From an uncultured Treponema sp. (lineage in GTDB: Bacteria > Spirochaetota > Spirochaetia > Treponematales > Treponemataceae): a stretch of 13,980 nt of DNA. The DNA lies in assembly GCA_937885235.1 (NCBI GenBank), contig CAKZZK010000321.1, positions 1 through 13,980 of the forward strand. Direction: 5' to 3'. How positions within the stretch are numbered: the first letter of the stretch is position 1; every line of letters starts with the position of its first letter. The notes beneath the pieces were generated by a model. It was given only the letters and a program-made list of their open reading frames with translations, ran no database searches and was not told the DNA's origin. A program made the translations under genes and the position numbers. This document shows positions 1 through 7,790 of the stretch, one piece after another.

Positions 1-332
<332 letters not shown>

Positions 333-426
333 ATCGCGGCCCCTTTTCCAGAGAATGCTCCCTTTTCCGGCACCGCGCGGGCGCAGGAGCTGCGCCCCCT
401 GCGGGAAGACACGGCAGAGAACAAAT

Positions 427-538
427 GCCGGCGGCCACGGCGGAGGGGCCATACCCGTTCCCATCCCGAACACGGAAGTCAAGCCCTCCTGCGCCGATGA
501 TAGTGCCCCCAGGGGCGCGAAAGTAGGTGGCTGCCGGC
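427..538 (+). rRNA. rrf: 5S ribosomal RNA
   Basis: About 112 nt, the usual size for bacterial 5S. The terminal helix is visible: GCCGGCGGCC at 427-436 pairs with GGCTGCCGGC at 529-538 with one mismatch. Between them lie the conserved 5S strings CCCATCCCGAACACGGAAGT (about 460-479) and GAAAGTAGG. It follows 23S by about 95 nt in the same direction, so this is the end of a standard rRNA operon. A run of T at 542-547 directly after the helix may already cause some termination. Confidence 0.97.
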
Positions 539-561
539 TTCTTTTTTGTTTAAAAATTGAT

Positions 562-593
562 TTCCCAACGCAAAACGTTGGGAATAATTTTTG
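562..593. terminator. Two-way intrinsic terminator between rRNA operon and thrH
   Basis: A perfect 9-bp stem, TTCCCAACG (562-570) and CGTTGGGAA (576-584), encloses the loop CAAAA. It is followed on the plus strand by TAATTTTTG and on the minus strand by ATCAATTTTTA. With T-rich stretches on both sides, it can end the rightward rRNA transcript and the leftward thrH transcript. Confidence 0.85.
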
Positions 594-615
594 TGTAAAA
601 TCTATAAAGTAAGTA

Positions 616-1227
616 TTAAATGTGCTCTTTAATAGCTTTCAGTAGCTCATCAAATGTTTCGTAAGCTGGAATTGTTGGGTTGTCAGCTTTTATTTTATCA
701 GTGCTTTTGAAGAGAAAACCTGCTTTGCTGGCTTTTATCATAGCAAGGTCATTGTAGCTGTCTCCTGCAGCGATGGTTTCATAGCCTATTGATTGCAGGG
801 CTTTGACAGTGCTCAGCTTGGAATCCTTAGTACGCATAGAAAAGCCTGTGATTTCGCCGTTTTCCGCTACAGTGAGCGTATTACAGAAGATTGTAGGCCA
901 GTCCAGCTTTTTCATGAGGGGGGTAGCAAACTGCGTAAAAGTATCGCTGATAATGATGACTTGACAGATTGAGCGCAGTTCGTCTAAAAAATCCTTTGCT
1001 CCCGGTAATGGGTCTATTGATGCAATCGTTTCTTGGATTTCTTTTAGTCCCAAATGATGCTCTTTGAGAATTTCCAATCTCCAATTCATCAGCTTGTTAT
1101 AGTCCGGTTCATCGCGTGTGGTGCGCTTGAGCTCGGGAATGCCGGAAGCCTTAGAAAATGCTATCCAGATTTCCGGTACAAGCACTCCCTCCAAATCAAG
1201 ACAGGTGATATACATAGTATTAGCCAT
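616..1227 (-). CDS. thrH: ThrH: phosphoserine phosphatase / homoserine phosphotransferase
   Basis: A 203-residue cytosolic enzyme of the haloacid dehalogenase superfamily. The sequence agrees along its length with my memory of Pseudomonas ThrH, which is about the same size. Visible HAD motifs are DLEGV at 11-15 (nucleophile Asp11, general acid Glu13), SDT at 94-96, a lysine in MRTKDSK (131-137), and GDSYND at 155-160. The family dephosphorylates phosphoserine to serine, or moves the phosphate to homoserine to give phosphohomoserine, the threonine precursor. The ATG at 1227 is chosen because AAGGAA sits 7 bases upstream and the protein then begins like its family; an upstream in-frame ATG at 1275 would add 16 residues without homology. 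It diverges from cimA. The upstream DNA is A+T-rich, with no clear leftward promoter. Confidence 0.92.
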   Translation of the reverse strand: MANTMYITCLDLEGVLVPEIWIAFSKASGIPELKRTTRDEPDYNKLMNWRLEILKEHHLGLKEIQETIASIDPLPGAKDFLDELRSICQVIIISDTFTQFATPLMKKLDWPTIFCNTLTVAENGEITGFSMRTKDSKLSTVKALQSIGYETIAAGDSYNDLAMIKASKAGFLFKSTDKIKADNPTIPAYETFDELLKAIKEHI

Positions 1228-1302
1228 AGTATGTTCCTTATGAAATATAATACAGATTATGTATAATAATATCATATATTGATAAATTGTACAGCGTTCT
1301 GA

Positions 1303-1331
1303 TTAACATAAGCGCGGAATTCTATTATAAT
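1303..1331 (+). promoter_or_regulatory. Promoter of cimA
   Basis: TTAACA (1303-1308), a 17-base spacer and a perfect TATAAT (1326-1331) give a near-consensus housekeeping promoter. The start point would be near 1338, leaving a leader of about 25 bases before the ribosome site AGAGGAG (1348-1354) and the ATG at 1363. Confidence 0.8.
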
Positions 1332-1362
1332 AGAATAATACAATTTTAGAGGAGTCCTAATA

Positions 1363-2970
1363 ATGGGTGAAGGTGCAAAATATATAGAAGTTTTAGATTC
1401 CACCTTGCGTGATGGTGCGCAGGGGGAGGGCATAAGCTTTTCGGTACAGGATAAAATACACATCGTGCAAGCATTGGATGAGCTGGGGGTAAAGTACATC
1501 GAAGCTGGCAATCCTGGCAGCAATCCAAAGGATATGGAATTTTTTCAGAAAGCACACGAACTTAAACTTGCCCATGCAAAGATTGTCGCCTTTGGTTCTA
1601 CCCGTAGGAAAGATTCATCCTGTGCTGAAGACGCCAACCTGCAAAGCCTCCTGTCCGCAGATACCGAAAACGTGGTGATTTTTGGCAAGTCTTGGGATTT
1701 TCAGGCAACGGAAATCCTTCATGCCAGCCTAGAGCAAAATCTTGATATGATAAATGATACCTGCCGCTATCTTTCGCAGCGTGGGAGAAACGTTATCTTT
1801 GATGCCGAGCATTTTTTTACGGGCTATCAGGCAAATGCAGAATATGCTATGAAATCCCTGCAGGCAGCGGTAGATGGCGGCGCTACGGTGCTCAACCTCT
1901 GCGAGACTAAAGGCGGCTGCATGATGGAGGATTGCCGCCGCATTGTCAGCACAGTGGTGAAGCAGTTTGGCAAGGCGTGCATCATCGGCATCCACACGCA
2001 CAATGATTCCGGCCTCGCCGTAGCCAATACGATTGTCGCGGTTGAAGCGGGGGCAAGCCATATACAAGGCGTGCTTCTAGGATTTGGAGAGCGCACGGGT
2101 AATGCCAATCTTTCCACGATAATCGCTGATTTGCAGCTTAAAATGGGCTATCGCTGCATTCCTGAAGAAAATATGCGCCATCTTGCCGCTATCTGCCGCC
2201 GTGTGGCAGAGATTACCAATATTACGCTGGAGCCCGGAATGCCCTATGTGGGAAACAATGCCTTTGCGCACAAGGCAGGAATGCACATAGATGCCGTTTT
2301 GAAAAATCCTGTTGCCTATGAACACATCGCCCCGGAAATGGTGGGCAACGAGCGCGTCTTCCTCATGAGCGAAGTCGCGGGACGCAGCATGATAATAGAA
2401 AAGATTAAGAAGTTTGATTCCTCCATCACGAAGTCAAGTCCGGTTGTGGCTGATATCGTCAAGCAAGTGAAGGAGAAAGAGCACGAAGGTTACCAGTTTG
2501 AGGGCGCTGATGGCAGTTTTGAGCTTCTGGTGCGCAAGGCGATAGGCAAATACCAGCCCTTCTTTACGCTGCATTATTACAAAACGAGCGGTGAAATCCC
2601 CCTCGTTGAGAAGGGACTCTATGCTTTTGCGCAAATCAAGATAGAAGTTGACGGGCATATCGAAATCGCAGCCGGTGAGGGCAATGGTCCGGTCAATGCC
2701 CTTGACTATGCGCTTCGGACAGCCTTGGAAACATTCTATCCGAACGTAAAGCAGATCCGCCTGACGGACTACAAGGTACGTGTGCTTGACGGCAAGAATG
2801 CCACCGCAAGCCGTGTGCGCGTCTTAATCGAAAGCTCTGACGGCAGCGACAGCTGGACTACTATGGGAGTGAGCTGCGATGTGGTTGAAGCCTCTTGGCT
2901 TGCCCTTGTGGATTCCTTCGAGTATAAGCTTATCAAGGATATTGAAAAGCGCTATCAAAAGTTTATCTGA
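1363..2970 (+). CDS. cimA: (R)-citramalate synthase CimA
   Basis: 535 residues, full length for the CimA branch of the isopropylmalate synthase family. It condenses pyruvate with acetyl-CoA to citramalate, the first step of the threonine-independent route to 2-oxobutyrate and isoleucine. The HMGL-like TIM barrel spans about residues 5-280: TLRDGAQ at 14-20, the metal-binding HTHND at 211-215, and GFGERTGN at 240-247. Residues about 395-525 look like the LeuA-type regulatory dimer domain, through which isoleucine usually inhibits the family. The strings SFSVQDK, GSNPKD and AFGSTRR near the N-terminus favour CimA over LeuA or homocitrate synthase. The start is supported by AGAGGAG 8 bases upstream. 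No clear terminator follows, so some read-through into the transporter operon is possible. Confidence 0.93.
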   Translation: MGEGAKYIEVLDSTLRDGAQGEGISFSVQDKIHIVQALDELGVKYIEAGNPGSNPKDMEFFQKAHELKLAHAKIVAFGSTRRKDSSCAEDANLQSLLSADTENVVIFGKSWDFQATEILHASLEQNLDMINDTCRYLSQRGRNVIFDAEHFFTGYQANAEYAMKSLQAAVDGGATVLNLCETKGGCMMEDCRRIVSTVVKQFGKACIIGIHTHNDSGLAVANTIVAVEAGASHIQGVLLGFGERTGNANLSTIIADLQLKMGYRCIPEENMRHLAAICRRVAEITNITLEPGMPYVGNNAFAHKAGMHIDAVLKNPVAYEHIAPEMVGNERVFLMSEVAGRSMIIEKIKKFDSSITKSSPVVADIVKQVKEKEHEGYQFEGADGSFELLVRKAIGKYQPFFTLHYYKTSGEIPLVEKGLYAFAQIKIEVDGHIEIAAGEGNGPVNALDYALRTALETFYPNVKQIRLTDYKVRVLDGKNATASRVRVLIESSDGSDSWTTMGVSCDVVEASWLALVDSFEYKLIKDIEKRYQKFI

Positions 2971-3030
2971 AAGCTGCGATAACGGGCTTTGAAACTTACA
3001 AGATTATTTCTGTTTGTGGCGGAAAAGGAT

Positions 3031-3059
3031 TTGACAAAACAGTAATAATCATTGATAAT
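3031..3059 (+). promoter_or_regulatory. Promoter of the ABC transporter - leuB operon
   Basis: A perfect -35 box TTGACA (3031-3036), a 17-base spacer and GATAAT (3054-3059) form a strong housekeeping-type promoter in the 142-base gap after cimA. The start point is expected near 3066, about 47 bases before the binding-protein ATG. Confidence 0.8.
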
Positions 3060-3062
3060 GAT
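3048..3062. promoter_or_regulatory. Palindrome over the -10 box (possible operator)
   Basis: ATCATT (3048-3053), GAT, AATGAT (3057-3062) is a perfect 6-bp inverted repeat covering the -10 box. The string GATAATGATAA (3054-3064) also equals the first 11 bases of the classical Fur-box consensus, although the rest of that consensus is poorly matched. A regulator bound here would block the promoter. The A+T-rich composition makes chance matches fairly easy. Confidence 0.35.
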
Positions 3063-3077
3063 AAATATCGAATGAAC

Positions 3078-3099
3078 GTGATTCATATCAAAGAATCAC
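3078..3099. promoter_or_regulatory. Inverted repeat in the leader, next to the ribosome site
   Basis: GTGATTC (3078-3084) and GAATCAC (3093-3099) form a perfect 7-bp inverted repeat with an 8-base spacer. It lies just downstream of the expected start point and 1 base before the ribosome site GGAGG (3101-3105). It could be a repressor operator (22 bp, about two helical turns) or an RNA hairpin that affects access to the ribosome site. Confidence 0.5.
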
Positions 3100-3112
3100 A
3101 GGAGGTTTTGCA

Positions 3113-4264
3113 ATGAAAAAGGTTTGGGGATTTCTTCTTTCCCTAGCTATCGTTGGAACTGCTTTTATTGGCTGCAAGAAGCAGGATGGAAATGGCGGCA
3201 AGGCTGATGCCGGTAAGGACAGCAATAAGCGGATTCTTATTGGCGTTTCAATCTGGAGCTCTACCGATACGTTGGGAAGCCAGTGCAAGCGAATCATTGA
3301 TGCTGCCGCTGAAGCGCTGGATGTGGATGTCATGTACGTTGACCAGAGCCACATCTCTGAGCAGGTGACCGCTTCCGCAGAAACATTGAGCGCGGCAGGA
3401 TGTGATGGTATCATCATCTGTAACTCTGCTTCTGCCGAGATGACGTCCGTTATCAATACTTGTACCCAGAACAAGGTCTATGTCGCACAGTTCTTCCGCA
3501 TCATCAGCAAAGATACCAATCCTAATGAGTACAGCCTTGCCCAGAAGTCAGCATATTATGTTGGCGCTGTTCATGAGAACGAAGTGGACAACGGCAAGAA
3601 CCTTGTGCGCATCCTCGCCGAGAAAGGCAGCCGCAAGATTGCCCTTGAAGGCTGGGAAGCTGGCGATGCCACATTCCTGCTGCGCTGGCAGGGATATAAA
3701 GAGGGCGTTGATGCTTGGAACAAGGCTCATGCAAGCGACAAGGTGACGCTGCTTGATCCCCAGTATGGCGGTACGACATCTGATACAGGTCGCGCGACTG
3801 CCGAAGCTATCATCAATGCAAATCCCGATATTGATGCCCTGATCGTGGCTGGCGGTGGTGGAGACACACTGGTCGGTGCGCTTGCTGCCATTGAATCAAT
3901 GGGCAAGAAAGGCAAAATCAACGTGGTTTCAACGGACTTCCTTGCTGACCTTGACAAGCAGCTTGCGAGCGGCGGCATGGCGGCTGAGTCCGGCGGACAC
4001 TACTGTGACCCTCTCATCGCATTTATGCTCGTGTATAATGCCATCAAGGGAAATTACAAGGTCGCCACAAACGACTTCTATGACATCAACTTCCCCTACC
4101 TGTACGTGGCTTCTTCTGCGGACTATGCAGCGTATGCCAAGTACTTCGTGGATGATCTGCCCTACAACAAGGCAGAACTTCAGGAAATGGCAAAGCTTTC
4201 CGAAGCTGATCTGGCAAAGAAGGCTGCCCAGCTTTCTATTGAGGATGTGAAGAGCAGGCGCTAA
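3113..4264 (+). CDS. ABC transporter substrate-binding lipoprotein (CUT2 sugar type)
   Basis: 383 residues. An N-terminal lipoprotein signal ends in FIGC, giving lipidated Cys21, followed by a short Gly/Lys/Asp-rich tether (22-40). The rest is a periplasmic binding protein of the Peripla_BP_4 / ribose-binding type, with lobe strands such as RILIGVSIWSS (40-50) and INVVSTDFLADL (269-280), where Asp275 is a likely ligand residue. RWQGYKEGVD (191-200) resembles the hinge-side helix of sugar-binding homologues. It would capture solute outside the inner membrane and pass it to the two permeases downstream. The start has GGAGG 7 bases upstream. CUT2 proteins bind pentoses, hexoses, autoinducer-2 and also non-sugars, so the substrate cannot be read from the sequence. 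A terminator-like hairpin follows directly. Confidence 0.9.
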   Translation: MKKVWGFLLSLAIVGTAFIGCKKQDGNGGKADAGKDSNKRILIGVSIWSSTDTLGSQCKRIIDAAAEALDVDVMYVDQSHISEQVTASAETLSAAGCDGIIICNSASAEMTSVINTCTQNKVYVAQFFRIISKDTNPNEYSLAQKSAYYVGAVHENEVDNGKNLVRILAEKGSRKIALEGWEAGDATFLLRWQGYKEGVDAWNKAHASDKVTLLDPQYGGTTSDTGRATAEAIINANPDIDALIVAGGGGDTLVGALAAIESMGKKGKINVVSTDFLADLDKQLASGGMAAESGGHYCDPLIAFMLVYNAIKGNYKVATNDFYDINFPYLYVASSADYAAYAKYFVDDLPYNKAELQEMAKLSEADLAKKAAQLSIEDVKSRR

Positions 4265-4289
4265 GGCTCTTTTGTTTCTAGCGTAAAGC

Positions 4290-4324
4290 AGGGAACGGCA
4301 GAAATCTGCTGTTCCCTTTTTTTT
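4290..4324 (+). terminator. Internal terminator after the binding-protein gene
   Basis: A 12-bp stem, 4290-4301 with 4306-4317 (one G-T pair), carries the four-base loop AAAT and is followed by eight T. It lies between the binding-protein and permease genes. In binding-protein operons such a hairpin commonly lets only part of transcription continue, so that the binding protein is made in excess. The T run ends at the ribosome site of the next gene (GAAGG, 4325-4329). Confidence 0.85.
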
Positions 4325-4339
4325 GAAGGTATGGTGACT

Positions 4340-5305
4340 ATGGGCGAATCTTTCGAAAAATTTAAGAAAAATAGATTCTTTGGTGTAGTAACGCTCCTTG
4401 CAATGACAGTTGTCTGCTGGGTGTTGTTTAAAATACTTTCCCCCAGCAACTTTGGAACACCGAAGCTTATGCGGGACTACCTGCAGACAAGCATCCAGTA
4501 TGCAGTGGGCGGGTGCGGTCTGTATTTCATTGTGGTGATGGGGCTCTTTGATTTCAGCATTGGCGCAAACATCGTGCTGTCCTCTCTCGTAGGCGTACTG
4601 CTTTCAAGGCATCTGGGCTATGTGGGACTGATAGGCGGCTGTCTTTTGTGCGGTGCGCTCATCGGTTCCTTTAACGGTTTCTTCTATTCTAAACTGCGTA
4701 TCCCGTCCATGATTGTGACGGTGGGCCTCATGCTGATTTTGGAAAGCGTGGCAAACTATGTGGTATCGCTTGATAAATCGGGATTTCCCGGCAAACTGAC
4801 TGATGCCGGAATACTTGCGTTCAACCATGCGCCGTGGAACTATGTTGTAGCTTTCCTTGCATTCTTCTTCATGGTCTTCCTGTTGCGCTTTACGCGGATA
4901 GGTACTTATTGCAATGCCATCGGCAGCAATGAGTTTGTCGCCAAGAACATGGGTATCAATGTGGAGCGCTATAAATTTATAGGATTTGTGCTCTTGCATT
5001 TCTTTGTGGGCATCATGGCGCTGCTTACGGTGAGCTACGGTAAGGGAATGCTTGCAGTGACGGGTATGAGCTCCATGGACCGCAACTTCCGCCCCCTCAT
5101 GGGCACGTTCTTTGGCATTGCGTTCAAGAAATTCGGCTGTCCGGTAACGGCTATCGTGATGGGGGAATTCATCATTACGATGATTTTCAACGGCCTTGTG
5201 GCACTCAATGTTCCCACGACCATCAATGACTTTGTGACGGGCGCCGTTCTTCTTGCCATCGTTACGCTTACCAACAGGGGCGTAAAAGGCAGCGTGGTAA
5301 AATAA
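4340..5305 (+). CDS. ABC transporter permease 1 (CUT2, RbsC-like)
   Basis: About 321 residues, mostly hydrophobic, with some 8-10 predicted membrane segments, as in BPD_transp_2 (RbsC/XylH-type) permeases. The family loop motif appears as MGLFDFSIGAN at 67-77, where other members read GGxDLSVG. SFNGFFYSKLRIPSMIVTVG (110-129) and AIGSNEFVAKNMGIN (193-207) correspond to the conserved cytoplasmic stretches that contact the ATPase. I prefer the ATG at 4340 because GAAGG at 4325-4329 is then 10 bases upstream; the ATG at 4331 is almost on top of that site. It should pair with permease 2 (6834-7778) to form the membrane channel. The next gene starts 9 bases after the stop, so the two are translated from one message. 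Confidence 0.88.
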   Translation: MGESFEKFKKNRFFGVVTLLAMTVVCWVLFKILSPSNFGTPKLMRDYLQTSIQYAVGGCGLYFIVVMGLFDFSIGANIVLSSLVGVLLSRHLGYVGLIGGCLLCGALIGSFNGFFYSKLRIPSMIVTVGLMLILESVANYVVSLDKSGFPGKLTDAGILAFNHAPWNYVVAFLAFFFMVFLLRFTRIGTYCNAIGSNEFVAKNMGINVERYKFIGFVLLHFFVGIMALLTVSYGKGMLAVTGMSSMDRNFRPLMGTFFGIAFKKFGCPVTAIVMGEFIITMIFNGLVALNVPTTINDFVTGAVLLAIVTLTNRGVKGSVVK

Positions 5306-5314
5306 GGAGCGGGC

Positions 5315-6814
5315 ATGGCAAACAATGTTTTATTAAAAGCAGAACATATCACGAAGCACTTCGGCATCACGCAGGCGGTGAAAGATGTTTCGCTTGACTT
5401 TAACCGAGGGGAAATCCACGGGCTTATCGGCGAAAACGGTTCGGGAAAATCGACGTTCAGCTCCATGCTCTGCGGCATCTATCCGATTACGAAGGGCACC
5501 TTCACGCTGGACGGAAAGCAGCTGCATGTAAAATCCCAGGTAGAGGCGAACCGCGAAGGCGTTTCCATCATCGTGCAGGAAATGGGAACACTGCCGGGAC
5601 TCACCGTGGCGGAAAATATCTTCCTCGGCGAAGAGGATGAGTTTATGCACGGCATCGTGAAGAATTCCGCCGCAATGAATAAAAAGGCACAGCAGCTTCT
5701 GGACTCCTATGGCTTTACGGGCATCAAGGCAAACGCCATGATCGACCACTACAGCTTTGAAGAGCGCAAACTGGTGGAGATCGTAAAGGCAACGTACTTC
5801 AAGCCTAAAATTCTTGTGGTGGATGAAACGACCACCGCGCTCAGCCATGACGGACGGGAAGAGCTTTTCAAGGTGATGAATAAAACCCGTGCCATGGGCA
5901 GCACGGTCATCTTTATCTCCCATGATCTGGAAGAAGTGCTTGAGCACACCGACCGCGTGTCAGTCCTGCGAGACGGCGTTCTGGTCAAGACTGTGGTAAG
6001 CAAGGATGTGACAAGCGATGACCTCAAGCGCGAGATGGTGGGGCGCGAGCTTGATGACCGCTACTACCGCACAGACTATGACGGCACAGTTTCCAAGGAA
6101 GTCGTGCTTTCGATGAAGAATGTATCGGTGCCGGGACAGTTTGCGAATATCAATCTGGATCTGCACAAAGGCGAAATCCTAGGCATAGGAGGGCTCTCCG
6201 AATGCGGTATGCATGAGATTGGCAAGGCGATTTTCGGCGCATCCTACAACCGCACGGGAACAGTGACACTTGCCGATGGCTACGAGGTGAACAGCATCCC
6301 GGGTGCCATCAAGCACAGCATTGCCTATGCCTCGAAGGACAGGGATAACGAGTCTGTCGTCATTGCAGACCCGATAGGCGAAAACGTCTTCCTGCCATCG
6401 CTCGATGACCTTGCAAATCACGGCTTTTTGAATTATAAGAAGCTGGATGCCTTTGCTGAAAAATACGCAAAGCAGATGAGCACAAAGATGACGGGCATCA
6501 AGCAGTATGTTTCCGAGCTTTCGGGCGGCAACAAGCAGAAGGTTGTGCTTGCCCGCTGGATAGGCAAGGGCTCCAACATCCTCGTGCTCGACAGCCCGAC
6601 GCGCGGCATAGACGTGAAGGTAAAGGCGGACATCTATACGCTTATGACAGAGTTGAAAAAGCAGGGCAAAGCAATCATCATGATTTCCGAGGAACTTCCA
6701 GAACTTTTGGGAATGAGCGACCGCATCCTCATCATGAAGGACGGCAAGTTCAACGGCGAATTTATGCGCAGCAGGGAGCTTGGCGAAAAAGACCTCATCG
6801 CCAAGATGATTTAG
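5315..6814 (+). CDS. ABC transporter ATPase with two nucleotide-binding domains (CUT2)
   Basis: 499 residues, the usual size of RbsA/XylG-type double ATPases. Domain 1 (about 1-245) has Walker A GENGSGKST (39-47), Q-loop Gln88, Walker B ILVVDE (166-171) and His203. Its signature is degenerate: YSFEERK (146-152) in place of LSxGQ. Domain 2 (about 262-499) has a degenerate Walker A (GGLSECGMHE, 292-301), an intact signature LSGGNKQ (402-408), Walker B ILVLDS (422-427) with Ser in place of catalytic Glu, and Glu459 at the His-loop position. ATP sites form across domains, so Walker A of domain 1 with the signature of domain 2 gives one intact site and the other looks dead. A degenerate Walker A in domain 2 is known in this family; the loss of the domain 1 signature goes further. 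AAGGAG precedes the ATG. The stop codon uses the first G of a G10 run. Confidence 0.92.
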   Translation: MANNVLLKAEHITKHFGITQAVKDVSLDFNRGEIHGLIGENGSGKSTFSSMLCGIYPITKGTFTLDGKQLHVKSQVEANREGVSIIVQEMGTLPGLTVAENIFLGEEDEFMHGIVKNSAAMNKKAQQLLDSYGFTGIKANAMIDHYSFEERKLVEIVKATYFKPKILVVDETTTALSHDGREELFKVMNKTRAMGSTVIFISHDLEEVLEHTDRVSVLRDGVLVKTVVSKDVTSDDLKREMVGRELDDRYYRTDYDGTVSKEVVLSMKNVSVPGQFANINLDLHKGEILGIGGLSECGMHEIGKAIFGASYNRTGTVTLADGYEVNSIPGAIKHSIAYASKDRDNESVVIADPIGENVFLPSLDDLANHGFLNYKKLDAFAEKYAKQMSTKMTGIKQYVSELSGGNKQKVVLARWIGKGSNILVLDSPTRGIDVKVKADIYTLMTELKKQGKAIIMISEELPELLGMSDRILIMKDGKFNGEFMRSRELGEKDLIAKMI

Positions 6815-6823
6815 GGGGGGGGG
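6814..6823 (+). repeat. Poly-G tract (10 G) between ATPase and permease 2
   Basis: Ten consecutive G begin with the last base of the ATPase stop codon TAG and end 10 bases before the next ATG. The ribosome site AGGA (6825-6828) lies downstream of the tract, so a change in G number alters neither protein nor the distance from AGGA to the ATG. Poly-G tracts of about this length vary in number in Treponema pallidum and act as expression switches when located upstream of genes. Confidence 0.9.
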
Positions 6824-6833
6824 CAGGACGTAT

Positions 6834-7778
6834 ATGGCTAAAGATTTATCTACCTTTAACATAAAGACCCATCTGCGGGATTTTGGTCCGCTTTTGGGAT
6901 TCGTGGGCATTGTATTGCTTTTTTCCATCCTCACCGGAGGCAAGATTATACAGCCGAGGAACCTGAGCCTCATGCTCAGCCAAGTCTTTGTCTTGATGAT
7001 TGCGGCGACGGGCGTGTTTTTCATCATGACGGTGGGCGGATTGGACTTTTCGCAGGGCTCTATACTGGGGCTTTCGTCTATCATCTTCTGCTGGGTGTCG
7101 CAGTACAACATCTTTGTGGCGGTCGTCGCTTCTGTTTTGGCGGGTGCGGCGATGGGTGCCTTCAATGGCTTCTTCCACGTAAAGTTCAAGATTGCTTCCT
7201 TCATCGTCACCATGTGTTCGCAATACTTTTTCCGCGGTTTGTGCAAGTACATCACGACCAAAGGACCGGTGCCTGCAAGCATCGATGTGCTCAGCCTTGA
7301 CCAGACATGGTTCAAGATGACGCTCATGCTCGTCGTCCTTGTGATTGCATTCACTGTCTGGCACTTTACGCGCGTGGGCTTTGACCTGCGCGCCATCGGT
7401 GCGGGTGAAACTGCGGCGCGTTTTTCGGGCTGCCGTCCTGACCTGACCAAGTTTCTGGTCTACGTCTCTGCGGGTGCGATTACGGGATTTGCTTCGTTCA
7501 TCAACGTGGTGCGCGTAGGCTCCATCACGGGGACGGCGGGCCGCCAGCTGGAAACACAGATACTCATCGCCCTCGTACTTGGCGGTATGCCTATTTCCGG
7601 CGGTGCAAAGGCTCGCTTTTCCAATATCATCATTGGTACGCTTACCTACTGTGTGTTGGAAAAGAGCCTGCCGATGGTCTTCCCCGTGTCCGCGACGCAG
7701 CAGCTTGTAAAGGGAATCATCTTCCTCATCGTTGTTGCGCTTACAATCGATCACAAATCACTCAAGGTGATTAAATAG
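6834..7778 (+). CDS. ABC transporter permease 2 (CUT2, RbsC-like)
   Basis: 314 residues and a second member of the BPD_transp_2 family. It keeps the family motifs more closely than permease 1: GGLDFSQGS at 68-76, GAFNGFFHVKFKIASFIVT (108-126), RAIGAGETAARFSG (186-199) and GGMPISGGAKARF (250-262). Hydrophobic segments suggest 8-10 membrane spans. It probably forms a heterodimer with permease 1, since both lie in the same operon with one double ATPase and one binding protein. The start follows AGGA with a 5-base gap, just after the G10 tract. The leuB ribosome site overlaps this gene's stop codon, so leuB is likely cotranscribed and perhaps translationally coupled. Confidence 0.9.
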   Translation: MAKDLSTFNIKTHLRDFGPLLGFVGIVLLFSILTGGKIIQPRNLSLMLSQVFVLMIAATGVFFIMTVGGLDFSQGSILGLSSIIFCWVSQYNIFVAVVASVLAGAAMGAFNGFFHVKFKIASFIVTMCSQYFFRGLCKYITTKGPVPASIDVLSLDQTWFKMTLMLVVLVIAFTVWHFTRVGFDLRAIGAGETAARFSGCRPDLTKFLVYVSAGAITGFASFINVVRVGSITGTAGRQLETQILIALVLGGMPISGGAKARFSNIIIGTLTYCVLEKSLPMVFPVSATQQLVKGIIFLIVVALTIDHKSLKVIK

Positions 7779-7790
7779 GAGTTATATTTT

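Noticed and set aside
6179..7450. Long leftward open frame of 423 codons opposite the ATPase and permease genes
   Set aside because: It is antisense to two clearly homologous transporter genes and has no recognisable motifs. It arises from codon bias on the coding strand.
6846..7754. Leftward open frame of 302 codons opposite permease 2
   Set aside because: The translation is dominated by Arg, His, Glu and Asp with no domain signature, as expected of an antisense shadow of a membrane protein gene.
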